This document shows positions 46,119 through 58,337 of a stretch of 64,000 nt of DNA, in pieces. Below the pieces are notes generated by a model. The model saw only the letters and a program-made list of their open reading frames with translations, was not told the origin of the DNA and searched no databases. The position numbers and the translations under genes were made by a program. The DNA is from Melieria omissa (Eukaryota > Arthropoda > Insecta > Diptera > Ulidiidae): the NCBI GenBank assembly GCA_963971225.1, contig OZ020270.1, positions 15,487,817-15,551,816 on the forward strand, in the 5' to 3' direction. How positions within the stretch are numbered: position 1 is the first letter of the stretch; each line of letters begins with the position of its first letter.

Positions 46119-46618
46119 CATTTTTTTTTATATGTTATGTGTTGAAATAAATTTTATCATTTGTTAGTTTACAATTGATGTTGTCCTACAGACTTGTTTT
46201 CTTTTTTATATGTGAGTTTTTAGGCTACTTTATCTTCATACTATTGAATAAAAAAAAATTACAACAGTTACATAACTTTTTTTAATTTCATTTAATTTAA
46301 AAATTTAGGGGGCCCCTCAGCCATCGCCGCCCCGGGCCCCCGAGCACCTTAAGCCGCCACTGCCTCAACGCACTATTTGCTCTGCTTTACCAATGTGGTG
46401 CGAACTTGACAAGTTTCTCACTACGCGATACCAAACTCTCGAATGCATCGACGAGTTAAAAACTTCTAATCCCAATAAATCAAATTCGAATTGATCTGCA
46501 CCTAGTGAGGTTAGCAGTTCTTAAAGAATCACACATACTTTTCATGCAAATGTTGTTGATTCAAGTTGTGTTCTTTGCAAGCAACCACATATTTTGCGCA
46601 ATTGTAAACGATTTCTTA

Positions 46619-46848
46619 GCCGGCCTCGATAGTCCAGCGGGTAGCGCGCTGGCTTCTCATACCAAAGGCTCCAGGTTCGATTCCTGGCTTGAGCTGGTGT
46701 AACACTCGTCTACTTCTATCGCTATCCACATGAAGGGAATGAGAATTACAAGAATCGCACAAGTGCGCTCTTGGCAGGCAATGGCAAAACCTCCATGTGT
46801 GAAAGAAAAAACTGCCAATCGCCGTTCGGATTTGGCGTTAAACTGTAG
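46619..46848 (+). mobile_element. tRNA-derived SINE
   Basis: The head (46620-46693) has an A-box-like TAGTCCAGCGGG, a CAT-containing anticodon-like loop, and a perfect T-arm CCAGG-TTCGATT-CCTGG with B-box GGTTCGATTCC. Acceptor and D stems do not pair well, so it is not a working tRNA. The body continues with GGCAGGCAATGGCAAAACCT and CGCCGTTCGGATTTGGCGTT, which looks like a SINE/LINE tail, up to about 46848. Confidence 0.6.
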
Positions 46849-47081
46849 TATTAGTCCGATTTCGATAATTTTTTTTTATTATTTATTTATTTTCAAAATT
46901 TTATTTTGTTCCGTTTTTATAGCGCCTAATAGGTCAAAAAAAGAGGTGAAAATTGGAATTTTTTACAAATTGTTGCATAACTTTTACACAGTGCAAAATA
47001 AAAAAATTCTGTCACGGGAAAACATAGCGGTATGTTTTCTGAACAATTTAAAAAAAAAATTATCGAAATCGGACTAATACT
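46847..47081. mobile_element. 235-bp fold-back element
   Basis: About 30 bp at the left (AGTATTAGTCCGATTTCGAT and a following T run) recur as a perfect inverted copy at about 47051-47081. No ORF and no clear target duplication (flanks TGT and TTT). It begins exactly where the SINE-like sequence ends. Confidence 0.65.
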
Positions 47082-47329
47082 TTTATAAAAAGTCTTACTC
47101 GGCAGCCAAAAAACACTACTTTCGGGAAAACGCGTTTAAAGATAAATTACGTTGTATAACTTGCAGGGTACGGGTACCTTTCGGTGCCCAGCAACATGCA
47201 AAGAAATTTGATTTTCACGGAATCCTTTCTGTGGCGTATTCTCAGATACATATAGATTGAAATTATGCAAAAAAAATCGATTTTTCGAAACCGCGAGAGT
47301 AGAGGACCCCCTTAGGCTTCCTACGTTTG
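47082..47329. other. Unassigned sequence before the MITE, possibly BEL
   Basis: No convincing ORF. It may be the 5' side of the BEL/Pao element that resumes after the MITE, because the frame looks continuous across the 8-bp duplication, but homology is not clear. Confidence 0.3.
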
Positions 47330-47337
47330 CTACACAA

Positions 47338-48008
47338 TAGAGTCCTGCACGAGTATGCATTTTTGCTATTCGAAAACATTCAAATGCGTTTGAATAGAAT
47401 ACTTCACTTCATCTCTGCGGACCGGTCCGAATGAATACGAGTACATTTCTCTACGTGTACGAGTAAGCTCCGAACAGAAACGAGTAGACGTACTATTTAT
47501 TCATATTCGCTCGAAGCGGGAAAACAAGCACAAAAGCATTCGAATAATAGTACACACAGCTTCGAATATATTCGAATATACTCGTTTATTATTCCTAAGA
47601 TTATTTAGAAATATTTATGTTATATATAAATATTTATTAATTTTTTATACTACTTTCTTCAATAATTTCCATTTTCGTATTAACTAATGTGGCTTATTAT
47701 TCAACCGCAGCACAAGTATACACATGGAAAAGTGATATACTGCGCATAAAAATATTCGGTGAAACTGTTGATATTTGAATACTTCGCAAAGTTCTCGATT
47801 ACCGAATACGAGCACTGCAGTATTCGATTCTCACCGAATACGAGAACTGCAGTGTTCGCTTTCACCGAATACGAATAGAAACGAGAAGCGACGCTCGCTG
47901 GTTCTCGTTTCTATTCGTTTCGTTGTACGCATTCTTCGAATACCAAGTACCCGTACAGTATGTACAGTAGTGTAGCCGCCAAAATGAATATATTCATGCA
48001 GGACTTTA
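47338..48008. mobile_element. hAT-type MITE, 671 bp
   Basis: 8-bp duplication CTACACAA (47330-47337 and 48009-48016). Termini are TAGAGTCCTGCACGA on the left and TAAAGTCCTGCATGA as reverse complement of the right, a TARAGTCCTGCA pattern common in hAT elements. The body is full of TTCGAATA and CACCGAATACGAG repeats (about 47560-47870), giving much self-complementarity. No transposase. Confidence 0.82.
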
Positions 48009-48016
48009 CTACACAA

Positions 48017-51000
48017 GCTAGTAATCTGGTGTTTATCAATCGCTTTCCGCAAGCGCTAACAAACTTAGCTCATTTGTTATCGGTTCACCTACGGATCCAA
48101 ACGTCAAAATAGAATCCTTCGCTTTCGTACTTCCACAAATTACTGGAAATTTGCCATCGTATACAGTCGATTCTCGGCTGTGTTACAAACAACCTAAACT
48201 CGCTTGGGCAGATGCAGATTTTTGGAGGACATCCGCCATAGACGTTTTTATCGGAGCCGATTTGTATCCCCAGGTGATGCTTAATGGAATTCATCGAAAT
48301 CTACTTGGAAGCCTGACAGCTCAACAAACCGTTTTTGGATGGACTCTCACTGGCCCCATTCCAGTTTCCAAAGTCATGTGTTTTGCGACGAGAGTAGACA
48401 TTTAAACAGAATCTGGGTTGGACAAAATTCTTTCTCGCTTTTGGGAGATTGAAGACTCTCCTAAGAAAAAGATTCTATCAGATGGAGATCAATGATGTGA
48501 GGACAACTATATCGCTACTACTCGGCGGAACGAAGACGGGAGATACGCTGTCTCTCTCCCTTAATTATCCCAACGAGCTTTATTTGGGAGATTCTCGCAA
48601 TAGCGCCCCTTACGGCAGTTCCTTCGTAACGAAGCTTCACTTCATAAAAAAACAGAATTCAAAGTTTTATACGATCAGGTAGTTGAAAAATACTTACAGT
48701 TATCACATATGAAATTAGTCGATCCACCCTCAACCCAGAGTGTGGCTACATATTGCTATCTTCCGCATCATGCTATCTTCAAACCAGAAAGTCTTACGAC
48801 AAAACTTCGTGTTGTTTTTAATGCTTCTAATAAAACTTCGAATGGCAATAGTTTAAATGATGTGTTGTACGTCGGTCCGGTCTTACAGTCTGACTTAGCT
48901 CTTCTCCTCCTAAGATGGAGACTTTTTCGATTTGTTTTCAATATCGATATTCAGAAAATGTATCGACAAATTCTTGTCGATCCGAAGCACGGTCCATTTC
49001 AACGCATTCTACATCGATCTTCTCCAGAAGTCGAGGTCTCGGATTACGAGTTACAAACCGTAACCTTTGATGTCAACTGCGCTCCATATCTTGCGATTCG
49101 CACTCTGCTGCAACTTGCAGACGATTCTCAAGATACTTATCCCTTCGCCGCACATATTCTTCGACGATGTTCTCGCCGGTGCACATGATCTGCCTACCGC
49201 CATAAAGGCTCGAAATGAACTCATAGACACTTTATCTAGTGCTGGATTTTCCTTACGAAAATGGACTTCAAATTGTAAAGAAGTTCTAGTAGATCTTCCG
49301 AAAGAGCATCTTTTGAACGAAGAATTCTTGAATTTCGAAGATTCAAGTTCTACAAAAGCTTTAGGGTACGATGAAACGCTTGTACCGATAATTTTTATTT
49401 CAAAGTCCCTACTATTGAGCGTAAGGATTCGCACACCAAAAGTTAGCTTCTATCCATGATTGCCAAATTGTTTGACCCGGTCGGATGGCTTGCACCGGTA
49501 GTTATTGTGTCCAAAAATTTAATGCAACTGGTCTGGCTTGAGAACATAGGCTGTGATGATTGCCTTTCTGAGCCCATTGAATGAAAATGGCAGCAATTTT
49601 TGGATGGATATATGGATATACGGGGCGGTGATCTTCATTCGCGTACCTAAATCGCCTACTAGTTTCTGCTCCCACTTGCTTACGTCAAAAACAAAAGTCG
49701 CTCCAGTCAAAACTGTCTCGTTGCCTAGACTGGAATTATGCGGTGCAGTGCTTCTATGTGCGAACTTGATATCAAAGTTCACAATGTCTTCTGTTGGACT
49801 GATTCAACAATTGTTTTATCATGGCTACTAAAAACACCATCTACATGGACTACCTTTGTTGCTAATCGTGTTAGCAAAATTCAAGACAAACCATACGCTA
49901 AAAATTGGTATCATGTCGATTCACCTGATAATCCTGCCGATTTATGTAGCCGCGGTCTTACTCCACAGGACTTAAGTACGAAATCGTTATGGTGGCATGG
50001 CCCATCTTGACTTGCCAAATATAGGTCCGAATGGCCATTTTCTAGCACTACTCACCTTGAAACTTCAATCGAAGCAAAAAGGGTTGCAGTACACAACTTG
50101 CTCGTTAATGTTGAAGAAGACATTCTCTGCAAATGTTCGTCATTTTCTAGAGCTCTTCGAGTGGTCTCATATATACCTTGATTTTATGATCGCACTCACC
50201 ATCGTGCAAAAAATTCTAAGTGCTATGAATCCATAGCGTTGTCGAACGCCGAAATTCACAATACCAGAAAATTCTTGACGATTCTTTGTCAAAAAATTAT
50301 TTTCGTATCGAGTATAGTTGCCTTTTAAACCAAAGACCACTTAATTATAAGAGCAGTATCTTGACTTTAAATCCTTTTTTGGACAGTGAACAAATTATGC
50401 GTATCAATGGTCGCTTAGCTAACGCGCCGACTCTTTCCTTCAATGAACAGCATCCAATTATCCTACCGTACGGATGCCAGTTTTCTCGACTTTTAGTCAC
50501 CTTCATACATAAGATCACGATTCACGGTGGCAACTCACTTATGCTTCGCTTACTTCGTCAGGAATATTGGATTCCGAAAACGAAAAATCTCATAAAATCT
50601 ATTATGCATCGTTATAAAACTTGTCTGTTGGACAAGAAACGAAAGGCCTCGCAGATTATGGCTGCTTTACCCCCGAACGTACCGTTTTTAGTCGTGTATT
50701 CTCCATTACTGGAGTCGACTTTGCTGGACCTTTTGAAATTAAGAATCACACAGGTAGAGCTTGCCTTACAACGAAAGGCTACGTTTGCATTTTTGTATGT
50801 TTCTCTACAAAAGCAATCCACTTGGAAGTAGTCAGTGATCTGTCAACACCTGCGTTTCTAGCTGCTTTTATTCGATTTGTTTCTCGTCGTGGATGCCCCA
50901 AAGCCATTTTCTCCGATAATGGTACCAATTTTGCTGGCGCATCTAAAGCTTTCAAAAAAGACTTTGAAGCCTTTCTAAAACAGTTCCGGGATTAATTTTT

Positions 51001-51455
51001 CAATCATTTTTCCCATCAACCTCTTGAATGGAATTTTATTCCCGCTGGGTCGCCTCACATGGGTGGCTTATGGGAAGCGAGAGTTAAAAGTTTTAAGATG
51101 GCCCTACCTCATAGATATACATTCGAGGAGCTATCAACAATTTTATCCCGTATTGAAGCGTGCTTGAATTCTCGACCTATTAGTCCTATGTCAGAAAACC
51201 CTGCGGATGTATCTGCTTTGACTCCGGGTCACTTCCTTATTGGGTCTCCACTTCTGAGTTCCCCAGAGCCAATTATTTCTGATATAAGCGCGAGAAATAG
51301 ATGGGAAAAAATGAAAGCTTTGGGTCAACAGATCGCCTTAAGATGGAAAGAAGAATATCTTAAAGAATTGCATAGGCGATACAAATGGAAATGTCCATCG
51401 CGCGATCTTGCTGTTGATGACTTAGTTGTTGTTAATCAAGAAAATCTTCCCCCTA
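48017..51455 (+). pseudogene. pol: BEL/Pao retrotransposon pol remnant, many frameshifts
   Basis: Fragments in BEL/Pao order. Protease-side linker 48151-48405 (FIGADLYPQVM, TVFGWTLTGPI). Reverse transcriptase 48709-49459 (FKPESLTTKLRVVFNAS, FNIDIQKMYRQI, then FFDDVLAGAHD near 49165 where YVDD is expected, so the catalytic motif is altered). RNase H about 49450-50010 ([21 protein letters not shown]). Integrase zinc-binding part 50286-50650 (HPIILP, HGG; one Cys appears lost) and core 50680-51120 (GVDFAGPF, FSDNGTNF, GGLWEARVKSFK). C-terminal part runs to about 51455, where the CR1-like element interrupts it. At least five frame changes make it inactive. Gag and LTRs are not recognised. Confidence 0.88.
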
Positions 51456-51562
51456 TTTCATTTCATTTCATTTATTTATTTATAATTAGTCAAAGAACAA
51501 TTGTTTGCTTACTGACTAATAAAGAACAGTAACAGAGTAAATATTACGTAACAATCGATAAC

Positions 51563-54500
51563 TTAATTAAAAACAGAGTCCAACAAGTTCATAAATATAG
51601 CTTTAGAAGTAGTGAAATCCACCGAAGAGTTCATTGAGATCTTATTAATTTCTATTAGAGCTCGCAAAAGAGGAGCATTTAAAGCATAATTCGTTTTGGC
51701 GAAACCAACATTGAAAAAATCAAAGTGCCGGAGAGATCTACAAGGGATGTTGAAGTGAATCCTCTCTAGGAGGGAAGGGCAGTCAACCAACCCGCAAACA
51801 ACATCAAAAACAAATGACAAAGATAGGATGGATCTTCTATCCTGCAAGGTTTTTAAATTAATGAGCTTACAGCGCGAGACGTAAGATGGAACAGGATCCT
51901 GAAAGTGCAGTGATTTCAGAGCGAAACGTAGGAAAACCTTCTGAATACGTTCCAAGCGATTAACGTGGCAATAGTGATATGGCCTCCAAATAAACGAGGC
52001 AGTGGCGTCCCCAGGGGGGGGATTAGGGGGATGAATCCCCCCCCTTGGTCTAAGAATTCATTTATGCAATTTGATATAAAGATATGGAATTGTGAAAAAT
52101 TTTTACTATTTGCTTTATCTCTTCTGTAATCACCCACTTAAAACCTAATAATTGAACCTCCCATGATCTGGCCAGACCACGATGTGAGCAAGAGGATAGT
52201 CAAGGATTGTTGTTAATGATATAAAAAAAATCAGAAAGTATAAAGAAATAATTTTTTTAGCTTGCCTACATTATTTTTACGTAAAACGGTGAAAATATAC
52301 TAAAATAATTAAGTAAATAGCGAGTTTCAACTTCAATGAATTAATTTGGAAATAACAAAAAAACGACAGTAAAGCAAGAAAATAAAAAAAAATTTATTAA
52401 TGTAAAATTCGTTACTTATGGATCTACTTCAACTGCTTGACCAATGCAATTATTTCAACGATGTAATGCAGTATCATGACTAAACCACATTGAGATTTTA
52501 CATTCAACACATACAAATCGCGTTTTGATATATCTATTTCTGGATTCCTGCACTGTCAATAATTCTGAACTGCTTTGCCAAAAAAATATGAAATGAAATG
52601 AAAAATATGCAAAACATGCTCAACATGTTATTGTTCATGCTGAACTGGCCGGATGTCTTTCTCCTTGTCGCCTTCGGTGTCGCTATCTTCACATTGAACT
52701 ATCTAAACGACCATTTTTCTATCAGTATCAGAAGCTTGGTTTTTTTAGGGCCAAATGAAAGCGTGAAACTGGCAGCACCGTTATTATTACCTCTAGCAGC
52801 AAATTATTTATTTATTTATTTATTTATCTTAAATTCGTTGCTCTAAAGCATTAGTTTCCGCTATTGCTTAAACAATTTTTTTAGAGAAATTTTCTTCTCT
52901 GATTTAGCTCCAGCGTCGAAGTTCAAAGGCAATGTCCACCTGATCCTCAAAATAGCATTCCCTTCCTTTCATCTCTGCCACAGAAAACACCCAATCGAAT
53001 TGATAAAAAACCAGACTCTACAAGACCACAAATGCTTCCTTCACTTCAGGATTGTAATTGAATTGACACCAAAACACGGACATAACCATGAATACAATGG
53101 ATAAGTATTAATTTTGAATATGTTCCAATATTATTTTCCAAGAAAAATTCTAATTTATTAACCCAAAGAAAATAAAAGCCAAGGCGAATGAAAAACACTT
53201 GGACCAGGTACATTTTGCGTCAGCTAATTTATGTCACTATTAACGGGATGGCAGGAAAAATGCTTCAAATTGGGTCAGATGGAAAAGCCTAGTTGAAAAT
53301 ATATATAAAATAAAAATATATTTATAAACAATTCTGACAATAATTACGTCGAAAATAAAAAAAAAAAAACTGAAAATAACTGGCAATTTTGTATGAAAAT
53401 GCACCATGGTCTGACCAAGCCATGGTTTTGGGTTTTGTGCTTAGAAAGGATCAGTTAAGGATATCATGAAATATGAGCTCGATAGCTGAATTACAATATT
53501 ACTAAAATGCATCCAAAATTCAATATGGTCTGGCCCGAACCGGATGCCCGCAGAAGTGTTAAGAATAAATGATTAAAAAAATCAGCATTGCATTTGTTCT
53601 CGCAGAATAGTTGTATTTTGAGTGTTCCCAAAAGTATCGACTATTTACCAAAGTAGTAGTCAAACGCAGGCTTCATGCCAACCCTGCATGATCTGTTGAA
53701 ATTTGGAAAAAAATGCACTTACATTTTTTTGGTGAGTTGTGTGTAAACATGGAAACATGGTCACCTATATCATAATTAAATTTCAGAACGTCATACATTT
53801 TGTAAATCTTGGATTTCTTTTACATAGCTGGTGTGTTATGCTTTTTAAAATACGTCTTTTGAGTTTTTCGTGATTCTTTTAGAAAGTTTTTTCAATATGT
53901 AATAACTTAAAACAAAGTTGAATTTTTTAGTTGGGATTTTATGACTTTAAAATACATGTCACTAAAATTTTTTGTTTTAAGAAGTTTATGCTATATGTAT
54001 ACATATATGTATGTATGCACAATTTTATTCAACATACATTAAAAATAATACGCAAAGACGAAAGTATAAAAATGGCGTTAAACTGAAGTTTTTGCTTATC
54101 CCCCCCCCTTCCCGAAATCCTGGGGACGCCACTGAAACGAGGCATACTAAAACTTCGAGCGAACAAGACAGGTGTAAAGCAGTTTGAGAGTGTAGGGATT
54201 GGAGAACTCGGAACTATTGCGTCTCACAAAAGCTAACATGGCATAGGACTTGGCAATGGTGGAATTTATATGACTTGTGAAAGAAAGCTTTGCATCAAAA
54301 ACTACCCCCAGGTGCTTAGTCTCGGTAAGAGATTCCAAATAAGTATTTGAGATTCGGTAGGAAGTCTGAAAGACAGAGTTGCTTTTAGAGAATGACAATT
54401 TAAAGCATTTATTAATGTTCAGCGGCAGACGATTGCGAGAGCACCACATGTTGACAGCGTCAAGTTCTGTTTGGAGTGCCTGAGAATCGGCGGAGTCCCT

Positions 54501-55926
54501 AACTGTAGAGTAAATTTTCAAGTCATCCGCATAAAGCAAAAAACTAGAACCTGAAAAACAACTGCTGATGTCGTTTATAAATAAAGAAAAAAACAAAGGC
54601 CCCAAAATACTACCTTGAGGTACCCCGGAAGTTGCCACAAACGGCCGAGATAGAATATTGTCGACAACTACCACACATCTACGATTACCCAAGTAGGACT
54701 TGATCCAAGCCAGAAAGACCGAGTGAAAACCCATGTCGGACAGCTTTTTGAGTAGGATCTGGTGCGAGACCCTATCAAAGGCTTTAGAGAAATCCGTGTA
54801 GATAGTATCAACCTGGAGACCCTTTTGAAATGCAGTCCTCTGTAAAGACTGCTAGATTAGTTATCGTTGATCGCCCAGGGATAAATCCATGCTGATTAGG
54901 GCAGATAAGACTCTTCACTGCGAAAAACATTTTGTCTTTAATGATGCACTCAAACAATTTGGAGACAGAAGAGAGTTTAGAAATAGGTCTGTAGTTAGCG
55001 ACATCACTCTTGTTTCCACTCTTGTAAATGGGGGAGACGAAAGCCAGCTTCCAATCCTCAATGAACACACCAGAGGAAAGTGATTTATTAAAAATCACCT
55101 TCAACGGATATATAAGGGCATCACAGTTTTTGAGCAAAATCGCTGATATGCCATCAGCATCTGTTTGTGAAGATGTTTTAAGCCGTATTATACCATTTGC
55201 CACGTCTTCAGTGGATAGTGAAAGGGATCCAAAATTCACTGATGCTTTGATATTACTTAAAAAGTCAGCATCCCTATCAGTAACTGAAGTAAAATTGGAT
55301 CTGAAAAATTCAGCGAATAAGTCAGCAGCATCCTCGGTGGAAAGCGCAGCCTTATCTTTAAAGAATAAAGCAGAAGGAATACTGGAACGAGACTTTTTTG
55401 ACTTTACAAATTGCCAGAAGGCTTTAGGATTAGATTTGATGTTCGTTTCGTAGTTGGAAATATACTTTTTATACAAGAATTTATTCAAGCAATTGAATTT
55501 CTTTGAGTAATGCTTGTATTTATCAAAATAAACTATCTCACGATTTTTTTTGAATTTCCGATGCCATTTGTTTTTCAAGTTCTTTAGCTTCATAAGAGAT
55601 TTAGTTTGCCATGGCAGTTTGTACTTCTGTTTTTTAACAAGAGGAATATTATTACGGCAAACTTCAATAACTTTATCCTTAAAGACATTGTAGCAGAACG
55701 CTACATCCGCATTAAGCAGCAAATTATCCCATTCTAGATCCGACAGCAGTAGATTTAAGCTATTAAAATTGCAAAGTTTGTAGTTAAACGATAATGCGGG
55801 CTTATCATGACTGACAGTTGAAAATTGATAGAAATCAAGTTCAAGAGTCAGAGGAAGATGATGCAAGCCCGACGTGGAAAGAGCAGACTGACATTGCGAT
55901 AGGATAAAATTTACACCGTTGGTAAC
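51563..55926 (-). pseudogene. CR1-like reverse transcriptase, interrupted and frameshifted
   Basis: From 55926 downward: end of endonuclease and linker, then RT starting about 55150 (PIYKSGNKSDVANYRPIS, NQHGFIPGRSTITNL). One frame change near 54830-54840 leads into the TDFSKAFD Asp motif, and 54147-54734 holds SGVPQGSILGPLFFSLFIND and the catalytic LLYADDLKIY. The C-terminus is at 51563-51955 beyond the hAT insert (RIQKVFLRFALKSL, CPSLLERIHFNIP, with stop). YADD and the ...LYADDLKIY context are typical of CR1/Jockey-group RTs. The catalytic residues are intact but the frame is not. Confidence 0.85.
52000..54134. mobile_element. 2.1 kb non-autonomous hAT element
   Basis: Exact 8-bp duplication AAACGAGG (51992-51999 and 54135-54142) and perfect 16-bp TIRs CAGTGGCGTCCCCAGG/CCTGGGGACGCCACTG followed by C- or G-runs. 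The ORF of 82 codons at 52598-52846 has no transposase features, and the rest is AT-rich with no recognisable gene. Insertion split the CR1-like RT. Confidence 0.9.
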
Positions 55927-55947
55927 ATATGGGCATCTCCCAGTGGC

Positions 55948-57976
55948 ACGGACGCGACATTCGCACGCTTTCAATTACATAAAAAACAAGAAAGAAACAC
56001 AAAAAGTCGATATGTTTTTTTAGTGTCCTAGCGCGCTGAAATAGTGCTACATTTTAGAAATATATTGGAAATATTTAGTACAAATTAGTACAAAATAATA
56101 AGCAATAATGCAATGAAACGGACGCGACAAAAAAAAGAAGTTTTTTTGAAGCTCTTATAGAAATATACAAAATTTAGCGATTTTTGGGAACTTTTTTTTT
56201 ATATATATACATGCAAATGAAGGTCAAAGGATAACTTTTCTTCGTAGACTTATGAAATATGAGAATTTTGTCTTACCTTTTTTTAATTAGGTATATCATG
56301 AATACGGACGCGACATCACGGACGCGACAAATTTTTCCAAGGGTATTCCCCGTATTAAATACAGTAATCGTTTTTATTAAAACACTTCAACTTTTAATAA
56401 AAATAACACATAACAAGTAAAATTCAAGTTACAGCAATCAAAATAAGGAAAAATTAAAGTTAAAAGTTCTTAGTGTGGTTTATTTAATTTTCCTGAGGAA
56501 CTCTATTGGAATTAGATCTTGTTTAATATCGCGCACACAGCTCTTACAATCATTAGCAATGCACCTTTCATTCATCACATCGCAGCAAACTGGTTTTAGA
56601 AATAACTTAATAAATTAATTAAATTAATTAACTAGCTGAACATATTTGTACAGTATTTTTCATTAACCCTTTCCGGAAATTTTTATGATATATCGTACAA
56701 TTTTTTTTAAAGATTTTTTTTTGACAGCGAACGTTTTTTTATGAAACGGCTTTTAAATTCTTATTAAGTAGGTTATGTTTTACCATTCTGTTTGAAAATA
56801 TAAATCACAATAGCCGTGGGTATACAGTGTGAGTGCGATTTGTAAGCAGCTCTTTGCAAGAATTTGGCGATGCTATGCTTCTGCGGCGGAATTTTTAAAT
56901 ATGTAATACTTTTTAGTAGCAAAAAGACAAACAATTTCAAAGTTTGAATCTCAGTTGATTTATAAAACTTATTAAATTTAAAAATTTTTGCTTCTAAATA
57001 TTTTTCCCGAGCCTTTAAAAAATTGTATGATATATCGTACAAATGACCACAAGGGTTGCAAAGCTTTGTACGATTTATCGTACAAATGGCAGGCAAAGGT
57101 TGCAAGTGATGTTTGCATTTTTTTTAAGTTATGGATTGGTAACAGAATTTTTCTGTTTGCTTGAATGCCACGCCCATCACTAAATCGTATGACTAATACA
57201 ATTCGACTGATCGACTATTTCTATTCAGAAATAACAATTACTTAACGATTTTGTGTTTCACTGGGCAGACACAGATTATGTAAGGTTAGACATGAGTACT
57301 TGCCACTCCCACTACGATAATAAGAATCAGCTATATTCGGTATCTTTCTACAAAGCTATATGGTGTTTGGTTGATTCTGTTTTATTGAGGGGAAAAGGGC
57401 TTTGCAAAAGCAATAACGGTTTTATAAGGCCTGATAGATGTTACTCAATTGTTTATATATATAATTTATATAGTTTTCGATCAATGAAATCACGTTTTGA
57501 TTTTTGTTGTTAAATTTATATTTTCTTATCAAATAAACCAATGAATTGTTCATAAAATAAAAAAAAACGAAAAAAAAGTTTCATGCATTTTTACTCCTTT
57601 GCGGACCATTGTACGATATATCGTACAAAATTGCTGAAGCTGTTATTCTCAACCAAAATAATTTTTTTGATATTTTCTTGTATTTTATTGCTAAAATGTT
57701 CAATGAGAGTCAATATTTTGAAAAAAAAATTGTATCTCAAGAAATGCGGAAATAACCGGAAATCGAAAAACAATCGAATCGATTCAGAGCTTCCGGTTAC
57801 GGACGCGACAAATTTTAAACACCCATACAATTTTTTTCCGATTTTGCCGGGAACCAATTATTATATTTTCCTAACGGGAACAATGCACCTATTTAAAAAC
57901 TGACAGCTACTTGCATTTGAAAAGTTTGTCCACTAATGGCAACAACTAATAAGGTTTTTTGGGCACGGACGCGACA
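55948..57976 (+). repeat. Six copies of ACGGACGCGACA in the 2.4 kb element
   Basis: Exact 12-mers at about 55948-55959, 56118-56129, 56304-56315, 56318-56329, 57799-57810 and 57965-57976. They are GC-rich against a very AT-rich background, all on the plus strand, and lie towards the two ends (four left, two right). This is the pattern of transposase-binding subterminal repeats, except that opposite orientations would be usual. Confidence 0.85.
56685..57630. repeat. Four palindromic TTGTACGATATATCGTACAA-type sites
   Basis: At about 56685-56700, 57023-57043, 57066-57086 and 57609-57630. The first and last also share an upstream CCTTTSCGGA context in direct orientation. Perfect or near-perfect palindromes of 18-20 bp suggest a dimer-binding site or replication/cleavage hairpin; function unknown. 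Confidence 0.7.
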
Positions 57977-58337
57977 ATAAGATACAGGAAGAAGCAAACT
58001 AAAAAAACTTCCGTTCTTCGAACTCCACTTTCTCTCGCTTTCTCTAATACATAAGATTGTTGTTAGTAGACAACTTTTGCATTACAAGAAAAATATAATA
58101 TTACTTGAATAAGATAAAAACGCAAAGACAAAATGTGCATATAATTCGTCAAAAGGCTCAGAAACAAATTTTTTTCTTTTACAGTAGTATATTTCGGTCA
58201 AAAATTAAAAAAAATTAAAAATTCTTTTACATTTATAAAATATAGATATTTAAGCTGTATTATTGGATAATTAAAAGTTTTTCTGAGCAATTTGAATTTT
58301 TCACTCGTGGTGGACCTTTTTTGGGAGATGCCCATAT

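Larger units (their letters stand above)
42084..46362 (+). mobile_element. 4.3 kb hAT transposon with transposase gene
   Basis: Exact 8-bp duplication CCTCAACG at 42076-42083 and 46363-46370. Termini are CAGAAGCGGTTTAAGG on the left and CAGTGGCGGCTTAAGG as reverse complement of the right. Each is followed by a GC-rich block (CCGCCCCGGGC and CGCCCCGGGCCCCCGAG) out of keeping with the AT-rich body. TIR, duplication length and transposase agree on hAT. Confidence 0.92.
55931..58333. mobile_element. 2.4 kb DNA element with GGGCATCTCCCA TIRs and clustered motifs
   Basis: Inserted in the CR1-like gene with ATAT on both sides (55927-55930 and 58334-58337). Termini GGGCATCTCCCA and TGGGAGATGCCC are perfect 12-bp inverted repeats. 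Counting ATAT once restores the endonuclease frame across the site, which proves insertion. Inside are six ACGGACGCGACA copies all in one orientation and four TTGTACGATATATCGTACAA-like palindromes. No ORF over 110 codons looks real. A 4-bp duplication fits few superfamilies (for example Chapaev-like or Sola); I cannot assign it. Confidence 0.85.

Noticed and set aside
46622..46693. Functional tRNA gene with CAT anticodon
   Set aside because: The T-arm and B-box are perfect, but acceptor and D stems pair poorly and a SINE-like body follows.
52598..52846. 82-codon hydrophobic ORF in the non-autonomous hAT
   Set aside because: Ends in a TTTA microsatellite and has no recognisable domain or conservation evidence.
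57583..57903. 106-codon ORF in the 2.4 kb element as a possible gene
   Set aside because: Low-complexity Lys/Phe/Ile composition, overlaps the ACGGACGCGACA repeats, and no motif; probably chance.
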